DNA from: Methanobacteriota archaeon
GTDB lineage: Archaea; JAADCQ01; Methanopyri; Methanopyrales; Methanopyraceae
Assembly (NCBI GenBank): GCA_027064425.1
Contig: JAMOPO010000027.1
Span: forward strand, 1 to 64,000
Reading direction: 5' to 3'
DNA length: 64,000 nt
The translations under genes and the position numbers were made by a program. The notes beneath the pieces are model-generated. The model had not been told where the DNA came from. It saw nothing but the letters and a program-made list of their open reading frames with translations, and searched no databases. Positions 33,483 through 41,743 of this stretch are shown here, one piece after another; positions within the stretch are counted from its first letter, which is position 1; the number at the start of each line of letters is the position of its first letter.

Positions 33483-33846
33483 GCGCGTACTCACCCCGGG
33501 CGACTCCGCGGCAATGAGTTTAGGGCGCGCTACCCTCGCCCCGGACTCGACTCTGATGGCCAGTGCTAGGCGGGTCGAGCGCCCGGCGCGCTAACGACGC
33601 GGCGGTCAGGCTCGGGGCATCGGGCCGGCCGAGGTCGGTGTGCACGCGTCTGGCACCGTGTCCGCGGCTGCGGGCGCGCCGATCCGGCTGTCGCCGGAGC
33701 CGCGGGCGCCGCCGGGCTACCCCCCCGCGCCAAGGGGCTCGTCACCGCAGAATCGGGAGGATCGAGCCCGGGAGGACTCCGCTGCGAACTGCCGCGTGGC
33801 TTACCCGGTTCTTGATGTTCCGGAAACACCTTTGGAGGGAAGTCGG
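33483..33846. other. 364-base region without a recognisable gene
   Basis: Between taw1 and the next membrane gene. It begins with a TATA-like GAGTTTAGGG (about 33516-33525) that could start either a long leader or an RNA. A long-range stem GGGCTCG/CGAGCCC (about 33735-33772) is visible. The open frame across it has no coding character beyond high GC. No tRNA, C/D guide or known RNA was recognised. Confidence 0.5.
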
Positions 33847-34770
33847 ATGATCGTCCGGCTGGCCTGGGCGGTGATGGACTTCCTGGTGACGGTGCTGAAG
33901 GTGGCTCCGATGGTCTTCCTGGGCTTCTTCGCGGCCTCGCTGATGACGGGGTTGAGGGTACACGAGAGGATGGGTAGGCTGCTGGGAGACCGGCTGGCGG
34001 GCTGGGGACTCACCCCGGAGGCCGCCTCGGCGCTGGCGGCCTCACTGGTGAGTCCAAGCGCCAGCTACCCGATGCTCGCGGAGCTTCAGCGGGATGGGCG
34101 GCTGGACGATCGGGACGTGGTGCTGCTGGTCGTGGCGACGACGCTCCCGACGACGGTCGGCGAGATGCTCCTCAAGGGACCCCTCTTCGCGGCCCTGGCG
34201 ATCCTGGGCCCGAAGCTCGGCCTGGAGTACGTGGGCGCGCTCCTGCTCTCGGCCTCGATTCAGACCGTGCCGGCCCTGTTGGTCTACGGTCGACGAAGGT
34301 CCCGCGCGGGTGGTTCACCCGACGTGCCGGTCGGTCCCGGAGCCGCCCAGCCGGTGAGGGAGGTCGTGAGGAGTGCGCTGCGAAGGGCGGCGCGGCGCAT
34401 GGCTCACGTGCTCCCGCGGATGATCGGGGTGGGCGCGCTGACCGTGGTGTTGGCCGAGCTCGTCCGGTGGCACGTTCGAGGCGGGTTCGGCCCGGTGCTG
34501 GCCACGGTGCTGGCCAACCTGAGCCACTACACCGTTGGGTACGCGACGGTGGCCGAGTTCGTCCGCCGGGGAATGCTCTCGGAGCGGGAGGCGGTCGCGG
34601 CGCTGCTGATCGCCGGCTGTGCGAACGTGCTGGCGATCTTCCTGCGCGCGTCGCTGGCCACGTACGTGTCGATCTTTGGGGGTCGGCTGGGAGTTAAGGT
34701 GTGGGCGGCGAACCTGGGGACGAGTATCGGGGCGAGGTTGCTGGTGGCCGGACTGCTGCTGCTGGCGTGA
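33847..34770 (+). CDS. Polytopic membrane protein with nucleoside-recognition (Gate)-like repeats
   Basis: A 307-residue protein with about eight hydrophobic segments in two similar halves. The first half has PMVFLGFFAASLMTGLRVHE, then LVSPSASYPMLAELQRDG; the second has RMIGVGALTVVLAELVRW and AALLIAGCANVLAIFLRAS. Half-repeats with a re-entrant LVSPSASYP-type loop resemble the Gate/nucleoside-recognition and MJ0871-type families. Transport or regulatory role unknown. ATG 33847 follows GGAGGGAAGTCGG; a basic cytoplasmic loop (RRRSRAGGSP) separates the halves. Confidence 0.6.
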   Translation: MIVRLAWAVMDFLVTVLKVAPMVFLGFFAASLMTGLRVHERMGRLLGDRLAGWGLTPEAASALAASLVSPSASYPMLAELQRDGRLDDRDVVLLVVATTLPTTVGEMLLKGPLFAALAILGPKLGLEYVGALLLSASIQTVPALLVYGRRRSRAGGSPDVPVGPGAAQPVREVVRSALRRAARRMAHVLPRMIGVGALTVVLAELVRWHVRGGFGPVLATVLANLSHYTVGYATVAEFVRRGMLSEREAVAALLIAGCANVLAIFLRASLATYVSIFGGRLGVKVWAANLGTSIGARLLVAGLLLLA

Positions 34771-34782
34771 TCGAGGGGTGAA

Positions 34783-34790
34783 CTTTATAG
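34783..34790 (+). promoter_or_regulatory. TATA box of alba
   Basis: CTTTATAG with purine-rich GGGGTGAA just before it (BRE position). Transcription would begin near 34814, leaving a 35-base leader with GAGGGGTGG before the ATG at 34850. Confidence 0.65.
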
Positions 34791-34849
34791 CGTCCGCTCA
34801 GGGCGCGAAACCGCGCTAAAGGCGCAAAGCGGCGCGAGGGGTGGTTTCG

Positions 34850-35134
34850 ATGGCGGAAGAGGAGAACGTCATCTACGTCGGCAACAAGCCCGTGACCAAC
34901 TACGTGCTCGCCGTGATGACGCAGTTCAGTGAGGGCGCCGACGAGGTCAAGCTGGTGGCCAGGGGCCGGGCCATCAGCCGGGCCGTCGACGTCGCCGAGT
35001 TCATCAGGAACAACGTCATGCCGGAGGTGGAAGTGAAGGACATTGAGATCGGCACCGAGGAGATCGAAACGGAGGAAGGAGACACGATCAGCGTGTCCAC
35101 GATCGCCATTACGCTGGTTAAGCCCTCGGAGTAA
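34850..35134 (+). CDS. albA: Chromatin protein Alba
   Basis: Alba dimers coat DNA and also bind RNA. In 94 residues: [41 protein letters not shown] and [13 protein letters not shown], all conserved; the glycine after ARGR and a K/N pair in the N-terminal loop are the nucleic-acid contacts. ATG 34850 with GAGGGGTGG upstream; the GTG at 34841 lies inside that site. M. kandleri also has histones, so Alba is one of several chromatin proteins. Confidence 0.95.
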   Translation: MAEEENVIYVGNKPVTNYVLAVMTQFSEGADEVKLVARGRAISRAVDVAEFIRNNVMPEVEVKDIEIGTEEIETEEGDTISVSTIAITLVKPSE

Positions 35135-35175
35135 GCCCCTCCTTCCTCCCACGCCCCCTTACGAGGGTGCCCTTC

Positions 35176-35982
35176 TTGTCGCTTAAAGTTGAGGACGTGA
35201 TGACGGAAGACCCGGTCACGGTCGACGCGGACCAGTCCCTCAAGTTCGCCCTCCGCACGATGGAACGCGAGCGGGTCAACCGGCTCCTCGTGACCGAGCG
35301 CGTCTCTGAGGGTCGGAAGGAGCTAGTTGGGATCATCACCGTCCTCGACGCCGCGCTCGCGGTTGCCGACGCGCGCTTCGGTGACGTCCCGCCGTCGCGG
35401 ATTAAGGTCTCCGAGGTCATGACCTCGCCCGTCGTGACCATTTCCCCGGACGCGACCGTGGACCAGGCGATCAAGACGATGCTCTCCCACGGGATCTCCG
35501 GCCTGCCCGTCCTGGACGGGGACCGGCTCGTCGGCATCGTCACCAAGACCGACCTGCTCGACCTGGTCGAGTCCGAGGACTACGTCGCCCTGCACATGAC
35601 CAAAAACCCCGTTACGGTGTCCGCGGGGGCCAGCCTGCTCCACGCTCGCCGGCTGATGTTCGAGGAGGGCGCGAAGGTCCTTCCCGTCGTGGAGCGTGAG
35701 CGCCTGTCGGGCCTCCTCACAGATAGGACTTTGGCCGTGGAACTGGCGCGGCTGAGGGAGAAAACGCCCAAGGGTAAGTTCAAGTCGAGGCTGAAGCGGG
35801 TGCTCGTGGACGACGTCATGCGCCCACCGGTGGCGGTTAGGACGGACTTCGGCCTGGTGGACGCGGCGGAGCTGATCGCGCGGAAGCGCGTGCCGGGCCT
35901 GCCCGTGGTTAACTACCGGGATGAGGTGGTCGGGGTGATCACCAAGACGGACCTCCTCCGGACCCTGGTGGAGGGAACCTAG
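35176..35982 (+). CDS. Four-CBS-domain protein
   Basis: A 268-residue protein made of four CBS motifs in two pairs: LKVEDVMTEDPVTV, IKVSEVMTSPVVTI, VALHMTKNPVTV and LVDDVMRPPVAV, each followed by the usual GIxT-type strand (LVGIVTKTDLLDL, VVGVITKTDLLRT). No fused catalytic domain. Such proteins bind adenosine nucleotides or SAM and regulate partners. TTG 35176 gives MSLKVEDVMT and follows GAGGGTG at good spacing; GTG 35167 would overlap that site. Its stop is directly followed by the TTG of the hyuA-like gene, so both are co-transcribed; regulation of the hydantoinase-like protein is possible. Confidence 0.82.
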   Translation: MSLKVEDVMTEDPVTVDADQSLKFALRTMERERVNRLLVTERVSEGRKELVGIITVLDAALAVADARFGDVPPSRIKVSEVMTSPVVTISPDATVDQAIKTMLSHGISGLPVLDGDRLVGIVTKTDLLDLVESEDYVALHMTKNPVTVSAGASLLHARRLMFEEGAKVLPVVERERLSGLLTDRTLAVELARLREKTPKGKFKSRLKRVLVDDVMRPPVAVRTDFGLVDAAELIARKRVPGLPVVNYRDEVVGVITKTDLLRTLVEGT

Positions 35983-38019
35983 TTGTCACTCGTCGGGATC
36001 GACATCGGCGGCACTTTCACCGACCTCGTCGAGTACGACGGCCGGCGCCTCCGGGTCAAAAAGGTGCCCTCTTCACCCCGGCGGCCCGAGCGGGCCTTCA
36101 AGCGCGCCCTGTCGGAGGTGAAAGGGTCACCGGACGCCGTCCTTCACGCGACCACGATCGGCACGAACGCGTTCCTGGGGCAGCGCGGGCTCGAGCTTCC
36201 GAAGGTCGCCCTAATCACCACGCTCGGCTTCCGGGACCTCATCGAGATCGGTCGCCAGGTCCGGCCCCAAATGTACACCCTGGAGCCCAGGAAGCCCGAG
36301 CCGCTGGTCCCGCGCAGCCTGAGATTCGAGGTCAAGGAGCGGGTGTCCCCGGACGGCGAGGTGATCGTCCCGGTGGACGAGGACGGGCTCCGGGAGATCG
36401 CTCGAGAACTGCGCTCGAGGAACGTTCGCGTGGTCGTCATCTCCTTCCTGCACGCGTACGCGAACCCCGAGAACGAGAAGCGGGCGAAAGAAGTGCTGAG
36501 AAAGGAGCTCGGCGATGAGGTGGAGATCGTCTGCTCCCACGAGGTGTGCCGGGAGTACCGGGAGTACGAGCGCACGTCCACGGCGTTGGTGAACGCGGTC
36601 CTGCGCCCGCTGGTGAGCGAGTACGTGGAGCGAACGCGCGAGGCCGTCCGGAAGGCGGGCGCCTCGGATTACCTCCTGATGCAGTCTGACGGGTACGCGG
36701 TGCCGGCGGAGCGTGTCATACACACTCCGGCCAAGCTGATCGAGTCGGGACCGGCCGCCGGGGTGGTGGCGACGCGGGTCGTGGGCGAGTGGCTGGGCGA
36801 GTCCCGGCTTATATCGTTCGACATGGGCGGGACGACGGCGAAGGCGGGGACGGTCGTTGACGGGCGCTACGAGGTGACTAAGGAGTACGAGGTGGGCGGC
36901 GAGACTCACCGCGGTCGGCGCATCCGGGGCTCCGGGTACCCGGTGCTGCACCGGTTCGTCGACCTGACCGAGTGCAGCGCGGGCGGCGGGACGATCGTCT
37001 GGGTGGACGAGGCCGGCGCGCTGCGCGTCGGGCCCATCAGCGCCGGTGCGGATCCCGGCCCGGTGTGTTACGGGAAGGGCGGCGCTGACCCGACGATCAC
37101 TGACGCCAACGTGACGCTGGGCCGGCTGAACCGGAAGGCGTTGTTAGGAGGCGAGATGCCCATCGACGCGGGGGCGGCGGACCGAGCGTTCAAAGGTCTA
37201 GCGGAGGCCGTGGGCGACGAGCCCGAGGAGGTGGCCTACCAGGCCATTCGGCTCGCGGTGGAGGAGATGGCGCGCATCGTCCGCATCGTCACCGTGGAGC
37301 GGGGGCACGATCCTCGGGACTTCTCCCTGGTGGCCTTCGGCGGGGCGGGCCCACTCCACGCGGCCGAGCTGGCGGAGGTGCTGGGCGTCCAGCGCGTGAT
37401 CGTGCCGCAGCACCCCGGCGTCTTCTCGGCGTTCGGGCTGCTGGCCGCTGAGACGGCCTGGGAGCACGTGGTCCCGGTGCTGAAGTCCACGGGGGAGCTG
37501 GAGGACGAGGAGCTGGAGCGCGCGATAAGCGAGGCCGTGTCGCGCGCCTCGAAGGTACTGCCCGGCGAGCCGGACGAGGTGCGAGTTATCGTCGAGGCCC
37601 GGTATCAGGGCCAGGCTCACGAGCTGGACGTCGACGTGGAACCCAAGACCTCGGTGAAGGACGTGGAGGAGGCGTTCCACGCCCGCCACGAGGCCGTGCA
37701 CGGGTTCCGTCTGGACGCTCCGGTTGAGATCGTGAACGTGCGGGCCGTGGCCGTCGCCCGCCGGGAGCCCCCGAGGCCGGAGCCGCTGAAGGAAGGGGGA
37801 GAGGAGAACCCGGACCGGGCGGTGAACGAGCGCCGGGAGGTTTACTTCGAGGACGAGGGGTTCGTGGAGGCCCCCGTCTTCGACCGAGGGCGGCTCCGGG
37901 CGGGGGATGAGATCGAGGGGCCCGCGGTCATTGAGGAGTACGACTCCACGACGCTCGTTCCGCCGGGGTGGAGGGCGCGCGTCCACGAGTTAGGCGCCCT
38001 GATTCTGACCCGGGAGTGA
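35983..38019 (+). CDS. Hydantoinase/oxoprolinase family protein, HyuA type
   Basis: HyuA proteins carry out ATP-dependent opening of hydantoins, oxoproline or related rings, or acetone carboxylation, normally with HyuB. The 678-residue protein is full length: LVGIDIGGTFTDLVEYDG at the N-terminus (phosphate loop), HATTIGTNAFLGQRG, IESGPAAGVV, LISFDMGGTTAK, and VAFGGAGPLHAAELAEVL in the C-terminal half. No hyuB gene is next to it in this window. TTG 35983 immediately after the CBS gene stop. Substrate not deducible. Confidence 0.88.
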   Translation: MSLVGIDIGGTFTDLVEYDGRRLRVKKVPSSPRRPERAFKRALSEVKGSPDAVLHATTIGTNAFLGQRGLELPKVALITTLGFRDLIEIGRQVRPQMYTLEPRKPEPLVPRSLRFEVKERVSPDGEVIVPVDEDGLREIARELRSRNVRVVVISFLHAYANPENEKRAKEVLRKELGDEVEIVCSHEVCREYREYERTSTALVNAVLRPLVSEYVERTREAVRKAGASDYLLMQSDGYAVPAERVIHTPAKLIESGPAAGVVATRVVGEWLGESRLISFDMGGTTAKAGTVVDGRYEVTKEYEVGGETHRGRRIRGSGYPVLHRFVDLTECSAGGGTIVWVDEAGALRVGPISAGADPGPVCYGKGGADPTITDANVTLGRLNRKALLGGEMPIDAGAADRAFKGLAEAVGDEPEEVAYQAIRLAVEEMARIVRIVTVERGHDPRDFSLVAFGGAGPLHAAELAEVLGVQRVIVPQHPGVFSAFGLLAAETAWEHVVPVLKSTGELEDEELERAISEAVSRASKVLPGEPDEVRVIVEARYQGQAHELDVDVEPKTSVKDVEEAFHARHEAVHGFRLDAPVEIVNVRAVAVARREPPRPEPLKEGGEENPDRAVNERREVYFEDEGFVEAPVFDRGRLRAGDEIEGPAVIEEYDSTTLVPPGWRARVHELGALILTRE

Positions 38020-38034
38020 TCCGCCCAGGCGCCG

Positions 38035-38057
38035 ATCGTTTTGATAATCAGAACGAT
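38035..38057. repeat. tRNA-flanking inverted repeat, copy 3
   Basis: ATCGTTTTGA - TAA - TCAGAACGAT, nine of ten pairs. It lies between the hyuA-like stop (38019) and the CCA end of the leftward tRNA-Cys (38064), six bases past that end. Confidence 0.75.
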
Positions 38058-38063
38058 TCCCGG

Positions 38064-38139
38064 TGGAGCCGCGGCCGGGATTTGAACCCGGGTTACGGGA
38101 TCTGCAGTCCCGCGCCCCGCCAGGCTAGGCTGCCGCGGC
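38064..38139 (-). tRNA. tRNA-Cys (GCA), C at position 8, CCA encoded
   Basis: Minus strand. Acceptor GCCGCGG/CCGCGGC, discriminator T, CCA encoded at 38066-38064. Position 8 is C (38132) and 9 is A. D-stem GCCT/GGGC, anticodon stem CGGGA/TCCCG, loop CT-GCA-GA, T-arm CCGGG TTCAAAT CCCGG. No intron. The C8 is not compatible with the standard U8-A14 pair unless edited. Confidence 0.96.
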
Positions 38140-38173
38140 CTCGGTGGGGCCGTGCGTGCGCACCCGGCCCCCA

Positions 38174-38181
38174 GTTTTAAG
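38174..38181 (-). promoter_or_regulatory. Probable TATA box of tRNA-Cys
   Basis: CTTAAAAC on the minus strand, 35-42 bases upstream of the tRNA 5' end, in an otherwise GC-rich context. Confidence 0.6.
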
Positions 38182-38189
38182 TCTTTCCC

Positions 38190-39629
38190 CTACGGCGGCT
38201 CCACCCCGGGCCGCTCGTACAGCCACACCTCCGCCCACTGACCCACGCGGACCCCACCGCGCACGATCTCGAACGCCCTCACCGACACCTCGTCGGGCTC
38301 GAACCCCGCGACCTCAGACGCCAGCTCGACGAGCTCCTCCTCATCGTACACCCTGCCCTTCTCCACCTCGAACCGCTCGCCCGCCGGGACCACGTGCCCG
38401 TAGCCGCGCTCCGTGTGCACGTACACCGTCGCCTCTCGCGCCCTCTTCGCGACCGCGCACCCGACGGCGTTGCACACCGGGTGGTGCGGGACCACCTCGC
38501 CCACGCCAGTGAGCTCCCGGTACTCCTCCGCCAGCCCTCCCGCCCAGAGGACCTTCTCGCCTTCCAAGCGCTCCCTCAGCTCCCGGCGGACCTCGACCAG
38601 GACCCGCTCGGCCACCTCCTCGGGATCTCCGAGCTCCCTCAGCGCCCGCCGGGACTCGCGCGGGTCGCCGTCCGGCTCCGGGTCATGGTACCCGGCGACC
38701 ACCAGCGCGTCCGTGATCGTCGGCTTCGAGCCCCCGTAGCACGCGGGCAGGGACGTCTCCTCAGTGACCCCATCCTCGGAGAGGACCGCGTTACCGCCCA
38801 GGGGGAGCGACCTTACCTTGGCCGCGAGCACCGAGGTCGGGTGCCCGAACAGGGTGGCGTTCCGCTCCACCATCGGGGCCCCGTCCCGCGCCCGCACGAG
38901 GTCCACGGTCGATCCTCCCACGTCGGCCAGCAGGAAGTCGCGCTCTCCCGACAGGTACGCGGCACCCAGCACGCCCGCCGCCGGGCCGGAGTGCAGGACG
39001 TTTACCGGGACGCGCAGCGCCTCCCGGGGCGTTTGAAGCCCGCCGTCTCCGCGCAAGACTCCGTCAACGTCGCCTATGGATCGGAGGAACCTGCGCGTCA
39101 CCCGCTTCACCCGGGCGCTGAGCACGGCCGTGGCGACGCGGCGGGGGAAGCTGCCCCGAGGGACGTGGTGGCCCGGGACCACGGCGAGCGCCTCATCCCT
39201 GACGGCCTCGGCGATCTTCGCCTCCAGCTCCGAGTTCCGCTGCGAGAACTTCGAGACGACGGCGACGGCGTGCTCCGCGGGCGCGGTGACGGAGTCCGGG
39301 TCCACGTCCTCGACCACGTCCCCCTTGTGGTCCACGTACCCCTCCACCACCTCCATGCTGTCGGCGAGCTCCCCGAGCGGGCTCGGGTCGAGCCCGGGGC
39401 CCGGGATCACGACCAGGTGGACTGGGTCGCCCCGGTCCCGGACGAGCGCGTTGATGGGGAGGGTCGTGCTGACGCGGCGCTCGTCCGCCTCCAGCTCCCT
39501 CAGAGCCTTTTTCGTGGGCTCGACGAGCCTCCCATCGCGAAGGACCTTAACGCTCTCGACGACCTCCCCGTCCTCCAGGACCACCGCGTCCACGTGCGTG
39601 CTGCCCGTGTCCAGGCCGAGCACGCGCAC
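38190..39629 (-). CDS. Second hydantoinase/oxoprolinase-like protein (short, divergent HyuA)
   Basis: A 479-residue protein from GTG 39629. It opens with MRVLGLDTGSTHVDAVVLED (actin-like phosphate loop), STTLPINALV, HSGPAAGVLGAAYLSGERDF, LLADVGGSTVDLVRA, and ends with a GGLAEEYREL adenosine motif. It lacks the about 200-residue C-terminal part of the neighbouring HyuA. The family is seen in methanogens alone or beside HyuA; substrate unknown. A glycine-rich PHHPVCNAVGCAVAK is the likely C-terminal ATP site. The two hyuA-like genes flank tRNA-Cys and converge on it. Confidence 0.75.
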   Translation of the reverse strand: MRVLGLDTGSTHVDAVVLEDGEVVESVKVLRDGRLVEPTKKALRELEADERRVSTTLPINALVRDRGDPVHLVVIPGPGLDPSPLGELADSMEVVEGYVDHKGDVVEDVDPDSVTAPAEHAVAVVSKFSQRNSELEAKIAEAVRDEALAVVPGHHVPRGSFPRRVATAVLSARVKRVTRRFLRSIGDVDGVLRGDGGLQTPREALRVPVNVLHSGPAAGVLGAAYLSGERDFLLADVGGSTVDLVRARDGAPMVERNATLFGHPTSVLAAKVRSLPLGGNAVLSEDGVTEETSLPACYGGSKPTITDALVVAGYHDPEPDGDPRESRRALRELGDPEEVAERVLVEVRRELRERLEGEKVLWAGGLAEEYRELTGVGEVVPHHPVCNAVGCAVAKRAREATVYVHTERGYGHVVPAGERFEVEKGRVYDEEELVELASEVAGFEPDEVSVRAFEIVRGGVRVGQWAEVWLYERPGVEPP

Positions 39630-39641
39630 CGGCGGTCCCCC

Positions 39642-39693
39642 TCAGTAATAAGGGACCTCCTCATCGGTCGGCAAGCCGGCCTCTCCTCATCGG
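39642..39693 (-). ncRNA. Candidate C/D-box guide RNA between divergent genes
   Basis: Minus strand: CCGATGA (39693-39687), 15 bases, CCGA (39671-39668), directly CCGATGA (39667-39661), 15 bases, CTGA (39645-39642). Box C and C' are identical, both spacers are 15 bases and D is a perfect CTGA. It ends 13 bases before the GTG of the hyuA-like gene. An alternative reading is that TTATTA (about 39646-39651) is a promoter element for that gene. Confidence 0.42.
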
Positions 39694-39709
39694 GGGGTCC
39701 GCGAGGTTG

Positions 39710-40801
39710 ATGGAACTGAAGGTCCTGGCGGCGACCGCGCTGTGGGTGGTGGTCGAGAGGGACTACCCGTTCGCCACTTATTACCAGAACGTGGACCTGC
39801 AGCGGCTGATTCAGGTTCACCCGCGGACGGTCTGCGTCGACCCCTACTCCGGGCCCGGAGGAGACCCGTGGACTCTGGAGGAGCTGGGCCGGTTAAGGAG
39901 GGCGGGGATACGGCCGGTTGCGTACCTGACCCTCGGGGTCGTGCCGAGATTCCATCCGGACCTGTTCCAGCGGGCCCGGGAACTGGGACTGCTGGGCCCC
40001 GAAGACCCGAGGTGGAAGGGGGACTACGCGGTCGAGTTCTGGGACCCTCGGTGGCAGGAGGTCCTGGCCGAGAAGCTCGCGAGCCTGCGTGAGCTAGGCT
40101 TCGAGGGCGTTCTCTTCGACGTCATCGACGTGTGGACGAGCAGGTGGTACGTCCGGTGGTTCGAGGACGTGACGGGGAGATCGCCGGACGAGCTCCGGGA
40201 GCTCGTGTACCGAACCCTGGCCAGGCTCGCCGACGTGGCCCACTCCCTGGGGATGGAGGTCTACGTGTGCGCCGGGGCGGCCATCTACGACAGGGAGTTC
40301 GGCGCGTTCGTGGAGAGGCACGGTATCAAAGTGGTGACCGAGAACGTGATCGCCACGGACAATGGCACGCTGCAGCCCGCCGAGGCGTTCATGGACGCGC
40401 TCGAGGTGCTGATGACTTTGAGCCGGATCACGGACGTTTACGACGTGGAGTACGGGCTGGACCTGGAGGACGAGGAGGTGAAGCGTCGGCTGACACTCCT
40501 CCTCGGCTCGACCAGGGTTCGGGAGGTGTACGTGACCTCCCCGGCGCACGATCGGCTGGGCGTGGCCGTGGTGCCGGCGGGTCGGTCCGGGCGGGTCGGG
40601 ACCGCCGAGGCGAGGACCGGGAGGGGCGAGAGCTCGACCGCGGGTTCCCAGCGCCCGCACCGCGGGGTACCGTTGATCCCGGTGGTTCCCGTGGGGAGGA
40701 GGGGGAAGCTCCGCCCTGCCCAGTCCGTTCATCCCCGGGCGGGTCGGCGTTACAACCCCTCTTCACGGCCGGCGTGCGGGGAGGTGCCGGCGCGGGGATA
40801 A
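39710..40801 (+). CDS. TM1410/GH114-like TIM-barrel protein (COG2342 type)
   Basis: A 363-residue protein. Residues 1-285 follow the TM1410 pattern: VCVDPYSGPGGDPWTLEELGRLRRAG, IRPVAYLTLGVVPRF, KGDYAVEFWDPRWQEVL, ELGFEGVLFDVIDVW. The strand-end acidic residues (FDVIDVW) are expected catalytic residues of the GH114/GH166-like barrel, the fold also used by the hydrolase half of PelA. No signal peptide. The last about 80 residues are Arg/Gly/Pro rich and end PLIPVVPVGRRGK..., probably disordered. ATG 39710, or TTG one codon earlier. Polysaccharide substrate is inferred; see the PelF/PelG pair at 57-60 kb. Confidence 0.66.
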   Translation: MELKVLAATALWVVVERDYPFATYYQNVDLQRLIQVHPRTVCVDPYSGPGGDPWTLEELGRLRRAGIRPVAYLTLGVVPRFHPDLFQRARELGLLGPEDPRWKGDYAVEFWDPRWQEVLAEKLASLRELGFEGVLFDVIDVWTSRWYVRWFEDVTGRSPDELRELVYRTLARLADVAHSLGMEVYVCAGAAIYDREFGAFVERHGIKVVTENVIATDNGTLQPAEAFMDALEVLMTLSRITDVYDVEYGLDLEDEEVKRRLTLLLGSTRVREVYVTSPAHDRLGVAVVPAGRSGRVGTAEARTGRGESSTAGSQRPHRGVPLIPVVPVGRRGKLRPAQSVHPRAGRRYNPSSRPACGEVPARG

Positions 40802-40825
40802 GGGTCCTTCGGGGCGGCGAGGGGC

Positions 40826-41743
40826 TTGAGGTGCCGTCGGTGCGGTGAGCGGCGGGGTGAGTACGAGCGTCCCTACGCGGGCGACGTAGTGTGCGGCCGG
40901 TGCCTGGTCGAGCTGGTCAGAGACCGGGTGTTCCGGGAGGTCCGCCGCTGGAGGTGGTTTGAGCCGGGGCAGCGGGTAGTCGTGGCGCTCTCGGGTGGAA
41001 AGGACAGCGCGGTCGCGCTCCGGCTCATCCTCGAGTATTTGGAGCCGCTGCCTGAGGTCGAGGTGATCGCGCTCACGGTCGACGAGGGGATCTCGGGGTT
41101 CCGGGACAGGTGCCTGCGTCAGGCTGAGAGGCTGGTGGAGGAGCTCGAGGTGGAGTGGGAGGTGGTGTCGTTCGAGGAGGAGTACGGGTTTAGGCTCGAG
41201 GACGTCGTGGAGGACACCGAGTACCCGGCGTGCACCGTCTGCGGGGTGCTGAGGCGGCGGCTGATAAACGCCAAGGCCCGGGAGCTGAACGCCGACGTCG
41301 TGGTGACGGGGCATAACCTAGACGACGAGGCGCAGGCCGTGCTGATGAACTTCGTGAAGGCGGACCTGGCTCAGCTCTCCAAGCTGCATCCGGAGGTTAA
41401 GCCCGAGTCCGAGTCGGTGGTGCCGAGGGTTAAGCCGCTGCGGCGGGTCCCGGAGCGGGAGGTCCGGTGGGTTGCTGACGAGCTGAACCTGCCGTATCAC
41501 CCGGACCCCTGCCCGTTCGCCGAGTCCTCCGTCCGGTCGTTCTTCCGGCGACTGCTGGACGAGCTGGAGGAGGAGCTCCCGAACGCGAAGTTCGGGATCC
41601 TGCAGGCCCTCGACCGGGCCGGTCCGCTCCTGGCCGAAGAGTTCCTCCAGGGCGAGGTTAGAGCGTGCGAGCGCTGCGGGGAGCCGGCCTCCGGGGAGCT
41701 CTGCAAGGCCTGCGAGATCTTGGAGGCGCTCGATCAGCGCTGA
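40826..41743 (+). CDS. TtuA/Ncs6-type tRNA 2-thiolation enzyme
   Basis: A PP-loop thiolase that puts sulfur on U34 or U54 of tRNA. In 305 residues: N-terminal zinc site CRRCGERRGEY..VCGRC, PP-loop VVALSGGKDSAVAL, catalytic/cluster cysteines YPACTVCGVLRRRLIN and DPCPFAESSVRSFFRRLL, and C-terminal zinc site CERCGEPASGELCKAC. This cysteine set is the TtuA/Ncs6 signature. For a hyperthermophile, 2-thiolation of position 54 is the likely job. TTG 40826 after GGGGCGGCGAGGGGC; the 3' end overlaps convergent larC by ten bases. Confidence 0.88.
   Translation: MRCRRCGERRGEYERPYAGDVVCGRCLVELVRDRVFREVRRWRWFEPGQRVVVALSGGKDSAVALRLILEYLEPLPEVEVIALTVDEGISGFRDRCLRQAERLVEELEVEWEVVSFEEEYGFRLEDVVEDTEYPACTVCGVLRRRLINAKARELNADVVVTGHNLDDEAQAVLMNFVKADLAQLSKLHPEVKPESESVVPRVKPLRRVPEREVRWVADELNLPYHPDPCPFAESSVRSFFRRLLDELEEELPNAKFGILQALDRAGPLLAEEFLQGEVRACERCGEPASGELCKACEILEALDQR

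Noticed and set aside
33730-33780. RNase P RNA or SRP RNA in the taw1 downstream region.
   Set aside because: None of the conserved core sequences of either RNA could be found on either strand.
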